Source: Bradyrhizobium sp. LLZ17 (GTDB lineage Bacteria > Pseudomonadota > Alphaproteobacteria > Rhizobiales > Xanthobacteraceae). Taken from it: 64,000 nt of DNA. The position numbers were made by a program, and so were the translations under genes. Shown here one piece after another: positions 17,668 to 26,251 of the stretch (positions within the stretch are counted from its first letter, which is position 1; the number at the start of each line of letters is the position of its first letter). The stretch spans positions 2,046,001 through 2,110,000 of the forward strand of contig NZ_CP165734.1 in NCBI RefSeq assembly GCF_041200145.1, given 5' to 3'. Under the pieces are notes generated by a model, which worked only from the letters and a program-made list of their open reading frames with translations, did no database searches and was not told the origin of the DNA.

Positions 17668-18716
17668 TTACGGCAGATTGTCGCGCAGAAAAATGTCGAT
17701 GCGAATGCGCTCCTGGTCGGGGCTGATCGGCTCACCCGAGCAATGCGCCAGTAGGACTCGCGCCGCAGAGCGCGCCTCGTGACCGGGTCCTGGTTGATGA
17801 TTGCATCAAGTGTGCCTCGGACCAGGAAACGCCGCGTGTGCTGGGTCAGCTCGTGAGTGATCCAGACCACTTTGCGCGCACGCCCCGAGATCTCGAGCGC
17901 GTCGGCGATGCCACGGTTCCCGGCGCCGCAGCAATATATGCCACGGAGATCGGCATGGCGCGCGAGCAGCGCGGCTGTGAGCTCCCTCGTCCGTTCGCTG
18001 TCGTCGCGGCCCTCGATGGCTGGTAACGCGAGCAGGTTCCGATACTCGCTGGACAGGATCTGGTGAAAGCCGAACTGCCGCTCGCTGTGGTCGCGCAGCG
18101 ACAACGATCCGGCGATCACGGCAACCGTCCCCTTGCGGCCGCCAAGGAAGCGTCCCATCAATGTTGCCGCAGTTCGCCCCGCGGCCGGATTGTCGATGCC
18201 GACATAATGCAGGCGCCGCGAGCTCGGCGCGTCCGACACAAGGGTCACCACGGCGACCTTCCGGGCAACAAGCTCGTCGATCGCCGCACGCACCCTGGGA
18301 TGGTCGAGCGCAACGACGGCGACCCCCTGATAGACGGGGGACAGGTTCTCCAGCGCGCCGGCGAGCACGTCCGGATCGAATACGTCGACATGGACAACAT
18401 CGATAAAGCCGCGCTGGCTGGCGAGCCAGTGTGCGGTACGCTGGACCTGCTCGGTCAGGCTCGTCATGAAGCTGTTGCTGCCGCTCGGCAGCACGAAGGC
18501 GAAGCGGAACGACTGCCCACGGGCGAGCCGCGCGGCCGCGACGTCGGCGCGATAGCCGAGCTTTGCCACCGCCGCCTGGACGCGCGCAACGGTCTTGGCG
18601 CGCACGCCATCGCGCCGGTTGACGACGCGATCGACGGTCGCGAGCGAAACGCCCGCCGCGCGCGCAACGTCCTCGAGCGTTGCGCGGACCGCCGACTGCG
18701 TCGCACCAGCTGTCAT
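17505..18716 (-). CDS. LacI-family transcriptional regulator with frameshifted C-terminus
   Basis: A sugar-responsive DNA-binding regulator. The N-terminal helix-turn-helix is clear (TLEDVARAAGVSLATVDRVV near residues 13-32), followed by a periplasmic-binding-protein-like sensor domain. The start at 18716 overlaps the ancestral end of the thuA-like gene. Near 17783-17788 the frame slips: adding one G in the run restores a normal ending (GHEARSAARVLLAH, then RIDIFLRDNLP) with a stop at 17668-17670. As read, the protein runs on in a wrong frame for about 95 residues to 17505. The intact form would be about 349 residues. It probably controls the importer downstream, the Thu-like genes upstream, or both. 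Confidence 0.85.
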   Translation of the reverse strand: MTAGATQSAVRATLEDVARAAGVSLATVDRVVNRRDGVRAKTVARVQAAVAKLGYRADVAAARLARGQSFRFAFVLPSGSNSFMTSLTEQVQRTAHWLASQRGFIDVVHVDVFDPDVLAGALENLSPVYQGVAVVALDHPRVRAAIDELVARKVAVVTLVSDAPSSRRLHYVGIDNPAAGRTAATLMGRFLGGRKGTVAVIAGSLSLRDHSERQFGFHQILSSEYRNLLALPAIEGRDDSERTRELTAALLARHADLRGIYCCGAGNRGIADALEISGRARKVVWITHELTQHTRRFLVRGTLDAIINQDPVTRRALRRESYWRIARVSRSAPTRSAFASTFFCATICRNVVRAAACVGAADDARPGRRHCRGCPAASHSDSHFSLSVIFFVARVDGTREGRP

Positions 18717-18754
18717 TCGCGGGCCGCCCACAGCAAGCCGCGGATCATCAAGGT

Positions 18755-19357
18755 TCAGATCTCCGGGACGTCCAGCTCGTAGGCACGGTGGCCGAGTGAG
18801 GAATAGAACACCCTGCCCGCGCCGTATCGCTTCTTCCACACCACCGGCATCACCACGCCCTCGATCCAGGGCGCGTGCTCGCCGCTGAAGGTCGTTGTCG
18901 CCAGCACCTCATTGGCGGGGTCGACATGCATGTAGTACTGCTCGGAGCGATGCTCAAAGCTGTTCAGGCCCTTCGTGATGGGATCGTCCGGCTTCGTCAA
19001 ATCGACCTTGTAGTCAATGATGTTGCCGGGATGCGCGACCCACTGCCCTCCACACATGAACTGGTACTCGACGGAATCGCGGAAGGCATCGCCCATCCCG
19101 CCGTGGTGGCCGGCGAGCCCCACTCCGCTCCGCACCGCCGCGCAGAGATTGAGCGCTTCTGCCTTCTCGATCTTCGACATGGTGTAGATCGGGATGATCA
19201 GCGACAGATCGTGGATCGCAGGATCGGCGAACGCCGCCGTTGTGGTCTCGATCCGCACCTCGAAGCCTTCCGCCTTCAGCCAGCCGCGGATCATCGAGGC
19301 ACAGAGATCGGGATCGTGTCCCGGCCAGCCGCCCCAAACAATCATTGCATTGCGCAT
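18755..19357 (-). CDS. thuA: ThuA-like domain protein, probably shortened by a late stop codon
   Basis: A 200-residue protein of the ThuA family (trehalose utilisation, class I glutamine amidotransferase-like fold). Motifs: MIVWGGWPGHDPD at the N-terminus, GLAGHHGGMGDAF near residue 80 and RVFYSSLGHRAYELDVPEI at the end. A TGA at 18755-18757 stops it, but the same frame continues with TLMIRGLLWAARE, the usual family tail, to a TGA at 18713-18715 that overlaps the regulator start as ATGA. So the stop looks like a recent change, for example CGA to TGA, removing 14 residues. ThuA and ThuB act with an importer in oxidation of disaccharides such as trehalose and sucrose in rhizobia; the exact reaction here is not known. 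Confidence 0.82.
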   Translation of the reverse strand: MRNAMIVWGGWPGHDPDLCASMIRGWLKAEGFEVRIETTTAAFADPAIHDLSLIIPIYTMSKIEKAEALNLCAAVRSGVGLAGHHGGMGDAFRDSVEYQFMCGGQWVAHPGNIIDYKVDLTKPDDPITKGLNSFEHRSEQYYMHVDPANEVLATTTFSGEHAPWIEGVVMPVVWKKRYGAGRVFYSSLGHRAYELDVPEI

Positions 19358-19368
19358 GTTTCCCGTCC

Positions 19369-20466
19369 TCAGTCGATCTGTCCGGTTTCACGTCCGGCCG
19401 GCAGCATCGCCGGCCGCTCAACGCGGCTCTCGATCTTGACGCGCCGTCCTTCGTCGGCGGAGGTCTGGAACGCCTCCATCACCTCCAGTACATGGAACGC
19501 AAGCGCGCCGCTGGCACGATGCGGCCGGTTGTTCAGAATTGCGGTGGCCATGTCGGCGACGCCGATGGAACGGAACTCACCGTCGACATGCCCGTGGGTC
19601 AACGGCACCGCCTCCCATTCGCCACCGGTCTTCGCGACCTGCACCTCGCCGCCGAAGCGGTTCGGGTCCGGCACCAGCATGCTGCCTTTGTCGCCATAGA
19701 TTTCGATCGGCGCGTGACGGTGCTTGGGGATGTCAAAGCTCATCGTGATCGAGACGACGGCACCGCTCTCGAATTCGAGCGTGCCCGCGACATGGGTCGC
19801 CACCTCGACCGGGATCGGCGTGCCGTTCATCGGCTGGCTGGTCACAAGGCGCTCGGATTTCGGACGTGCGGTCGAGCCCATCACGCTCGCGACCGGGCCG
19901 AGCAGCTGCACGAGATCGGTGATGTAGTATGGGCCCATGTCGAGCATCGGGCCGCCGCCGCGCAGATAGTAGAAGCCCGGCGCCGGATGCCAGCGCTCGT
20001 GGCCAGGGCAGCCAAAGAAGGCGCTGCCCGCCGCCGGCGTGCCGATCGCTCCGTCGTCGATCAGCTTGCGCGCGGTCTGGTGTCCGCCTCCGAGAAACGT
20101 GTCGGGCGCGCAGCCGACGCGAAGGTCTTTCTGCGCGGCGAGATCCATCACCTTGCGGGCTTCCGCGATGTTGATGCCGAGCGGCTTCTCGGAATGGACA
20201 TGCTTGCCGGCATTCAGAACGGCCAGACTGACGTCGGTGTGGGCGAGCGGCACCGTGAGATTGATGACGATCTCGATGTCGTCGCGCTTGAGCAGTTGAT
20301 CGACCCGCATCCCCGGCAGCCCGAAGGCGGCGCCCTGGCGCTCTGCGGCATCGCTGCGCATATCGGCGAGCGCCCTGACCTCCATGACCGGGAAGCGCTG
20401 GGCCGCCTTCAGATAGGCGGTGCTGATATTGCCGCAGCCGATGATCCCGATGCCCACTTTTCTCAT
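19369..20466 (-). CDS. Gfo/Idh/MocA-family oxidoreductase (ThuB-like)
   Basis: A 365-residue NAD(P)-dependent sugar dehydrogenase. The Rossmann motif VGIGIIGCGNISTAY opens the protein, the family Lys motif HVHSEKPLGINI lies near residue 90, and the conserved RGGGPMLDMGPYYITDLVQLL near 170 holds the catalytic Asp/His region. It stands 22 bases after the permease gene and 11 before the thuA-like gene. The combination of importer, MocA oxidoreductase and ThuA protein matches the rhizobial thu locus, so a ThuB-like sugar 3-oxidation is a fair inference. Confidence 0.9.
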   Translation of the reverse strand: MRKVGIGIIGCGNISTAYLKAAQRFPVMEVRALADMRSDAAERQGAAFGLPGMRVDQLLKRDDIEIVINLTVPLAHTDVSLAVLNAGKHVHSEKPLGINIAEARKVMDLAAQKDLRVGCAPDTFLGGGHQTARKLIDDGAIGTPAAGSAFFGCPGHERWHPAPGFYYLRGGGPMLDMGPYYITDLVQLLGPVASVMGSTARPKSERLVTSQPMNGTPIPVEVATHVAGTLEFESGAVVSITMSFDIPKHRHAPIEIYGDKGSMLVPDPNRFGGEVQVAKTGGEWEAVPLTHGHVDGEFRSIGVADMATAILNNRPHRASGALAFHVLEVMEAFQTSADEGRRVKIESRVERPAMLPAGRETGQID

Positions 20467-20488
20467 TGTGATCTCCGTAAGGTCCCGC

Positions 20489-21337
20489 TCATCCCTTGAC
20501 CGCGCCTGCGGTGAGGCCGGCGACGATATGCTTCTGCGCCAGAAGGAACAGAATGATCGTCGGCAGGATGGTCAGCGTGATGAAGGCCAGGATCAGGTGC
20601 CATTCGGACGAATATTCGCCCTGATAAACCATGATACCCAGCGGCCAGGGATAGAGCAGATCGGTGTTGAGCATCACCAGCGGCAACAGATAGGCATTCC
20701 AGCTGTTGACGAACGCGATCGTACCGACGGTCGCCAGGATCGGCCGCGATAGCGGCAGGGTCACATAGCGGAAGAAGTTGATGTAGCTGCATCCGTCGAC
20801 CAGCGCAGCCTCCAACAGCTCGTACGGGATGTCCTTGAAGAAGCGCCGCAGCAGCAGCACACTCATGGCGAGACCGAAGGCCGCCTGCGGCAGCGCAACG
20901 CCAAAATAGCTATCGAGCAGCCCGAGATCGCGCACCTTGATGAACAGCGGCAGCACGGCGGTCGCGGCCGGAAACAGCAGGCCGAGGGTCAGGTAGCTCA
21001 GCAGCATCGAGCTGCCGTAGAACTTGATGTGCGCGAAGGTGAACGCCGCCATGGAGGCGACGACCAGGGTCAACGTCACCGTGAGCGTCGAAATGACCAG
21101 CGAGTTGCGCAACAGCTGCCAGTAGCGCACGGAGAACAGGATGTCGGCATAATTCTGCCACTCCCAGTGGCGCGGCAGGCCGAACGGATTAACGCGCAGT
21201 TCGCCAAGCGATTTGAAGCCCCCGAGCAAGGTCGCGAGCAGCGGCACCAGCACGAAGATCGCAACGACGGCGAGGAACAACGACTTGAACAGCACCGCGG
21301 AATCGAACGGCGCGCGAGTGGTCTCGACATTACTCAT
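20489..21337 (-). CDS. Carbohydrate ABC transporter permease (MalG/ThuG type)
   Basis: A 282-residue inner-membrane permease with about six helices. The EAA loop that contacts the ATPase reads ELLEAALVDGCSYINFFRYVTLPL in slightly degenerate form near residues 175-200, and the C-terminus GLTAGAVKG is the usual ending of this class. The start overlaps the preceding permease gene by 8 bases. Together with its partner it forms the channel of a disaccharide-type importer. Confidence 0.92.
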   Translation of the reverse strand: MSNVETTRAPFDSAVLFKSLFLAVVAIFVLVPLLATLLGGFKSLGELRVNPFGLPRHWEWQNYADILFSVRYWQLLRNSLVISTLTVTLTLVVASMAAFTFAHIKFYGSSMLLSYLTLGLLFPAATAVLPLFIKVRDLGLLDSYFGVALPQAAFGLAMSVLLLRRFFKDIPYELLEAALVDGCSYINFFRYVTLPLSRPILATVGTIAFVNSWNAYLLPLVMLNTDLLYPWPLGIMVYQGEYSSEWHLILAFITLTILPTIILFLLAQKHIVAGLTAGAVKG

Positions 21338-22271
21338 CGCGCATGAACCATCGCTTGTAGGTCACGGCAAAGGTCACGCAGATCGCGAACAGGATGACAC
21401 CGATGGCGCTGCCGTAGCCGACCCGCATGCGGGAGATGCCGTTATTGTAGAGAAAGCTCACCATCGTGTTCGAGGAGTCCGCAGGTCCGCCGCGCGTCAG
21501 CGGCATGACCAGGTCGAACAGCTGCAGCGAGCCGACGATGGCGAAGAATATTGAGAGCCGGATCGTCGGATAGAGCAACGGGATGACAACGTGGCGCAGG
21601 GTTTGCGACCGGGTCGCGCCGTCGATCCGCGCGGCCTCGATCAGGCTCTTGTCGAGACTCTGGAGTGCGGCGATGAACAACATCATGTGAAAGCCAAAGT
21701 ACTTCCAGACCACCACGATCAGCACCGCCAGCATCGACGTCTCGGTCGAAGCCAGCAGATGCGGCGCCTCGGCACCGAAGGCGCGCCAGATCGAGGCGAC
21801 GAGGCCGTAGTCGCCGTCATAGACAAAGCTGAAGATCAACCCGGTCGCGATCTCGGCCAGGATATAGGGCATGAAGAACAGCATGCGCAGCGCCACCGCT
21901 CCGCGAAACCGCTCCGCCAGCATCAAAGCCAGGGTGAGCGCAAGCGGCAGCTGAATCGCAAGCGAGACGGCGATGATCAGTCCGTTGTTACGCAGCGCAA
22001 GCCAGAAGGCGCGCGTCTCAAACACGAAGCGGTAATTGTCAGATCCAATCCAGTTCGTCGGCCTGCCGAAGCCGTTCCAGTTGAAGGCCGAGTACCAGGC
22101 GGCCTCGCCGACCGGCAGCACCACGAACAGCGTGAACAGCACCAACGCCGGCGGCAGGAACAGGATCAGGACGGTGAGGCGGCTGTCCCAGCGAGGACCG
22201 CGAACTGCGAGCGGCGAGAACGATGTCTCCGCAGCGTCCATCGCCGGCGAGGCCACGATCCGCCGCACCAC
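21330..22271 (-). CDS. Carbohydrate ABC transporter permease (MalF/ThuF type)
   Basis: A 313-residue inner-membrane permease. Helices start near residue 30 (LTVLILFLPPALVLFTLFVV) and the EAA loop SLIEAARIDGATRSQTLRHV lies near 225. A GTG at 22271, two bases after the binding-protein stop, with GGAAG and AGGGT upstream, is the likely start; an ATG at 22241 is possible but has no ribosome-binding site. It is the second gene of the operon. Confidence 0.9.
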   Translation of the reverse strand: MVRRIVASPAMDAAETSFSPLAVRGPRWDSRLTVLILFLPPALVLFTLFVVLPVGEAAWYSAFNWNGFGRPTNWIGSDNYRFVFETRAFWLALRNNGLIIAVSLAIQLPLALTLALMLAERFRGAVALRMLFFMPYILAEIATGLIFSFVYDGDYGLVASIWRAFGAEAPHLLASTETSMLAVLIVVVWKYFGFHMMLFIAALQSLDKSLIEAARIDGATRSQTLRHVVIPLLYPTIRLSIFFAIVGSLQLFDLVMPLTRGGPADSSNTMVSFLYNNGISRMRVGYGSAIGVILFAICVTFAVTYKRWFMRDE

Positions 22272-22273
22272 TG

Positions 22274-23533
22274 TCAGTTACCCTGCTTCCGCGCCGCCTC
22301 GATCGCCTTGGCAGCGTCCTGCGGACTCATGCTGCCGCCGGCGATTTCCGCGCTGACGTCATTGACGACGCGACCGACCGAAGGGCCGAGGCTCTGGTCA
22401 TAGAAGTTCTGGTGGTAGTTCGACTTCGCCAGATTGGCCGCGATCAGCTTCATGAAAGGATTGTTGAGACCGGCCTCCGCACCCTGCACCACGGGAACGA
22501 TGAAGCTGCCCGCGGCAAGCCGGGTCTGAACGTCCTTGGAGATGAAGTATTTCAGGAAGTCGACCGCCTCCTTCGGCGAGTCTTTTGTGATCAGCCAGCC
22601 TGTGATGCCCCCCAGCGTGTCCGTCGGCGCGCCCTTCCCGCCGGCCACGACCGGAAAATCGAACCAGCAGATCTTGTCTTCGCTCAATCCGACCTTGTCG
22701 GCGGCGAGCGCGCGCTGCAAATTGTAGACGCTACTGATCGCGAGCGTCATCGCCGCTTTGCCATCACCGAAATAGCCGACGGCCTGCGGGTTCTTGAAAC
22801 CGAGAAAGCCGTTCTGGAATGGCTGGAGATCGACGAGTTGCTTGAACAGCTCGCCGGATTTCTGGAAGGTCTCGCCGGCAAAGCCGCCATTCTCGCCGCG
22901 CAGCGCCGCTTCGAACGCCGGCTTGCCGCCGACACGGACTGCAAGATGCGTCCAATAGAAATGCAGCGGCCATTTGTCAGCGCCGCCGACCACGATGGGC
23001 GTGATGCCGGCGGCCTTCAGCGTCTTCACCGCGGCGAGCAGATCGTCCCAGCTCTTGATGGCGGCCGGATCGACCTTCGCCTTCGCCATCAGTTCCCTGT
23101 TGCAGAGGAACCCGACCTGCGACAGCGCCACGGGCAGGCCGTAGACGCGACCGTTGCTGGTGAACGCGGCAAGCGCCGCCGGCGTCAGGCTGTCGCTGTA
23201 GCCCTTCACGGGATCGGTAATGTCCTCGAGCACGCCGGCTTCGATCTGCGTCTTCAACACGCCGCCGGCCCAACTATAGATGATGTTGGGACGGTCCTTG
23301 GATTGCAGGATGGTCGGCAGCTTGGCCTTGTAGGCTTCGTTCTCGAGGAACTGCATCTCGACCTTGACGCCCGGATGCGACGCCTCATAGGCGCGCGCGA
23401 CCTCCTCCCAGATCTTCACCTGGGCCGGGTTAACCTCGATGTGGAGCCATTTCACGGTTGTGTCGGCTGCGGCGACGCTGGCCCAAAGCAGGCATGCGGC
23501 ACCGGCGAGTCCCAGCTTCCCGAGCAGCCTCAT
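22274..23533 (-). CDS. Carbohydrate ABC transporter substrate-binding protein (ThuE/MalE type)
   Basis: A 419-residue periplasmic binding protein (SBP_bac_1 family). The signal peptide MRLLGKLGLAGAACLLWASV is cleaved near AAADTT. Family stretches include YEASHPGVKVEMQFLEN, YGLPVALSQVGFLCNRELM and GWLITKDSPKEAVDFLKYFI. GGGAGG stands six bases before the ATG at 23533; a GTG directly before it is too close. It heads the operon that runs through the two permeases, the MocA oxidoreductase and the thuA-like gene. No dedicated ATPase (ThuK/MsmK type) is present, so a shared one elsewhere must power it. Confidence 0.92.
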   Translation of the reverse strand: MRLLGKLGLAGAACLLWASVAAADTTVKWLHIEVNPAQVKIWEEVARAYEASHPGVKVEMQFLENEAYKAKLPTILQSKDRPNIIYSWAGGVLKTQIEAGVLEDITDPVKGYSDSLTPAALAAFTSNGRVYGLPVALSQVGFLCNRELMAKAKVDPAAIKSWDDLLAAVKTLKAAGITPIVVGGADKWPLHFYWTHLAVRVGGKPAFEAALRGENGGFAGETFQKSGELFKQLVDLQPFQNGFLGFKNPQAVGYFGDGKAAMTLAISSVYNLQRALAADKVGLSEDKICWFDFPVVAGGKGAPTDTLGGITGWLITKDSPKEAVDFLKYFISKDVQTRLAAGSFIVPVVQGAEAGLNNPFMKLIAANLAKSNYHQNFYDQSLGPSVGRVVNDVSAEIAGGSMSPQDAAKAIEAARKQGN

Positions 23534-23703
23534 CACATTCCTCCCAATCGGCTTCTATTCTTTGGGCGCGATCCTGCCTTCGATTTTTGAGGTACGCAAC
23601 TGAATTTCTGATCTATGCACCTCACCAGGGGAATAGCTAAGCTCGGCGCGAGCGCTGGACGTCGCACCGCACGGCCCGCGACGCAACTCAAGAGGTTCCA
23701 TCC

Positions 23704-24465
23704 ATGGCTGCCGTTTATTCCGACCTCGCCGGCAAGGTCGTTCTCGTCACCGGAGGCGCATCGGGCATTGGCGCCGCCATCGTGCGGCACTTTGCGCAGC
23801 AGAAATCCAAGGTCGTGTTCTTCGACGTCAAGGTCGACGAAGGCCAGCGCCTGGCGCGTGAGCTCTCGGATCAGGGACTCAGCGCCCATTTCCAGCGTGT
23901 CGACTTGACCGATATCGCCGCGTTACGCGCCGGCGTCGCGGAGGCGCGCAACGCATACGGCGCGACCAATATCCTCGTCAACAATGCCGCGCACGACGAA
24001 CGGCATAACACCGAGGAGGTGACGCCAGAATATTGGGACAACCGCATCGCCGTGAATTTGAAGCACCAGTTCTTTGCGGCGCAAGCCGTGTTGCCGGACA
24101 TGAAGACGGGGAACGCCGGCGTCATTATCAACTTCGGCTCGGTGTCGTGGATCGCCGGACAAGGCGGCATGGCCGCCTACACGGCCAGCAAGTCAGGCGT
24201 CATTGGTCTCACACGCTCCTTGGCGCGCGACTACGGTCCCTACAACATCCGCGTCAATGCGATAGCGCCGGGCTGGATCATGACTGAACGCCAGCTCGAG
24301 AAATGGATGACGCCGGAAGGCGAGGTCGAGCTGATGCAGCGGCAATGCCTCAAGCGCAGACTCGTACCCGATGAAGTGGCAAAGTTCACCGTCTTTCTCG
24401 CTTCCGACGAGGCCTCCGCCTGTACCGCTCAACATTATGTCGTAGATGGCGGCGGCTGGGTGTGA
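23704..24465 (+). CDS. SDR-family oxidoreductase (sugar dehydrogenase-like)
   Basis: A 253-residue classical short-chain dehydrogenase. All key elements are present: cofactor motif TGGASGIG near residues 17-24, NNAA near 91, catalytic Ser in FGSVSW near 143, catalytic YTASK near 157-161 and the ending YVVDGGGW. Such enzymes commonly oxidise aldoses or polyols. AAGAGG precedes the ATG. It diverges from the ThuE-like gene across 170 bases, where a weak dyad (TGAGGT at 23588, ACCTCA at 23619) could serve both promoters. Its substrate is not readable. Confidence 0.9.
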   Translation: MAAVYSDLAGKVVLVTGGASGIGAAIVRHFAQQKSKVVFFDVKVDEGQRLARELSDQGLSAHFQRVDLTDIAALRAGVAEARNAYGATNILVNNAAHDERHNTEEVTPEYWDNRIAVNLKHQFFAAQAVLPDMKTGNAGVIINFGSVSWIAGQGGMAAYTASKSGVIGLTRSLARDYGPYNIRVNAIAPGWIMTERQLEKWMTPEGEVELMQRQCLKRRLVPDEVAKFTVFLASDEASACTAQHYVVDGGGWV

Positions 24466-24870
24466 GATGGCTTCAGTCTTGAGCGCGTAACGCGCGAAGC
24501 TGGAATCCGCGGACTGAGAGACATACCCTTTGCATTGATTTCTTGCTGGAATTTCTGAACTGGGTCAAAACTCGGGAGACCGTTCACATACTGCGCCGCT
24601 CGCGCGCGATCGATCTCCGGCGCGACGGCGCACATCTCCGCCACGCGCTGTCTTCGATACGCGCACGAATTCGTCGCAGAGCTGCGGTTGCACCGCAAAA
24701 CCACTTGCGCCGCAACAATCAAAATGAGACTGCCCGTCAAACCACGCGAGGCTTACGACATCGGTGTCGCGCCCCGCATCGGCTAGCCTTGCGTGCAACA
24801 AAACAACCGGGTGTCCGCGCTCACCACGTCAAACATGCGGATGCCGACGGGATCACCAGGGAGGAGACCG
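24466..24870. other. 405-base non-coding region before the Liv-type operon
   Basis: No convincing gene is found in either strand. A small dyad GCGCG-TAA-CGCGC follows the SDR stop near 24483-24495 but lacks a U-run. The region should hold the promoter of the binding-protein gene that follows; the only clear signal is its ribosome-binding site GGGAGGAG at 24860-24867. Confidence 0.5.
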
Positions 24871-26121
24871 ATGTTGAAAGGCAGTGCGGGATTGATTCTA
24901 TTGAGTGCCATGTTGTTGTCTGGCACGGCGATGGCCCAGGAGAAGATCAAAGTTGGCGTCACCGCGACGCTCGAAGGCACCTACACCGTGCTCGGTGAGG
25001 ATGGCATTCGCGGCTTTCAGACGGCGCTCAACGTACTCGGCAAGAAGGTCGGCGACAAGGAGCTCGAATTCGTCATCGCCTCGACCGATGCGACACCGGA
25101 CTCTGCCGTGCGCGCCGTGCGCAAGCTGATCGAGCAGGACAAGGTGCAGATCCTGCTGTCGCCGCTGTCTGGCGACGAAGGCATCGCGGTCAAGAATTTC
25201 GCAAAGACCCATCCGGAGCTGACTTTCATCAACGCCGCCTCCGGTGCCCAGGAAACGACCTATGTCGATCCGGCGCCGAATTTCTTCCGCTACAACATGG
25301 ACGGCGCGCAGTGGCAGGTGGGCCTCGGCAAATACGCCTATGACGAGAAGAAGTATAGGAAGATCGCGACCGTCGGCGAGGACTATTCCTTCATCTACAC
25401 CCAGGTGTTCGGCCTCGTGCTCGAATTCTGCGGCGCCGGCGGACAAGTCACCAACAGGCAATGGGTGCCGCTCGGCACCAAGGACTTCGCCTCGGTCATC
25501 GCCGCGCTGCCGGATGACGTCGACGCCATCTATCTCGGTCTCGGCGGTGCCGACGCCGTCAACTTCCTCAACCAGTACCAGCAGGCCGGCGGCAAGGCAC
25601 ATCTGATGGGCGGCTCGATCATGATCGACCAGACCATCCTGTCGTCCAAGGGCAACGCCAAGAACGCGCTGGTCGGCACGCTCGCCGCGAGCGGCCAGGC
25701 CGACACCTGGGAGGATCCGGGTTGGCAGAAGTTCGTCAAGGACTACCAGGACGCCTTCCCGGCCAACAAGCGCTTCCCCAGTCCGTCGCTGCTTGCCACC
25801 AACTATTACGGCTCGACCATGGCGCTGATCCTGGCGCTGCGCCAGGTCAACGGGGATCTCTCCAATAACCAGGCCAAGTACAAGGAAGCCCTCGCCAAGA
25901 TCGAGCTCGACGCACCCAACGGCAAGATCAAGCTCGACTCCAACCGCCAGGCGATCGGCACCAACTTCGTCACCGAAGTCGTCGACGACGGCAAGGGCGC
26001 GCTGTTCTCCAAGGTCGTGAAGGTGATCCCGAACGTCAATCAGACCCTGGGCTACGATCCCGCAGTGTTCGCCAAGATCGGTTTGCCTAGTCGTACAGTA
26101 CCGGAATGTAAGAAGTACTGA
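24871..26121 (+). CDS. Liv-type ABC transporter substrate-binding protein
   Basis: A 416-residue periplasmic binding protein of the branched-chain amino acid/amide type (Peripla_BP_6). The signal peptide MLKGSAGLILLSAMLLSGTA is cleaved near AMAQEK. The mature protein begins KIKVGVTATLEGTYTVLGEDG and has IASTDATPDSAVRAVRKLIE, GEDYSFIYTQVFGLV and YYGSTMALILALRQV. The start at 24871 follows GGGAGGAG by three to four bases and a signal peptide begins there. In catabolic clusters this class often binds aromatic acids or amides rather than amino acids. It is separated from its permeases by the AraC gene. Confidence 0.92.
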   Translation: MLKGSAGLILLSAMLLSGTAMAQEKIKVGVTATLEGTYTVLGEDGIRGFQTALNVLGKKVGDKELEFVIASTDATPDSAVRAVRKLIEQDKVQILLSPLSGDEGIAVKNFAKTHPELTFINAASGAQETTYVDPAPNFFRYNMDGAQWQVGLGKYAYDEKKYRKIATVGEDYSFIYTQVFGLVLEFCGAGGQVTNRQWVPLGTKDFASVIAALPDDVDAIYLGLGGADAVNFLNQYQQAGGKAHLMGGSIMIDQTILSSKGNAKNALVGTLAASGQADTWEDPGWQKFVKDYQDAFPANKRFPSPSLLATNYYGSTMALILALRQVNGDLSNNQAKYKEALAKIELDAPNGKIKLDSNRQAIGTNFVTEVVDDGKGALFSKVVKVIPNVNQTLGYDPAVFAKIGLPSRTVPECKKY

Positions 26122-26251
26122 CATAGTCTCGTTCGCGAGCGACGACGGAGCGGGGAGAGATTTGCAAGGCGCCGACATCATGCGCCCTTGCATTCTCTCC
26201 CCGGTTGTTGAACGCTACCAGGAAAAGACAAAAGCTTCTGGGAGAGAAGGC

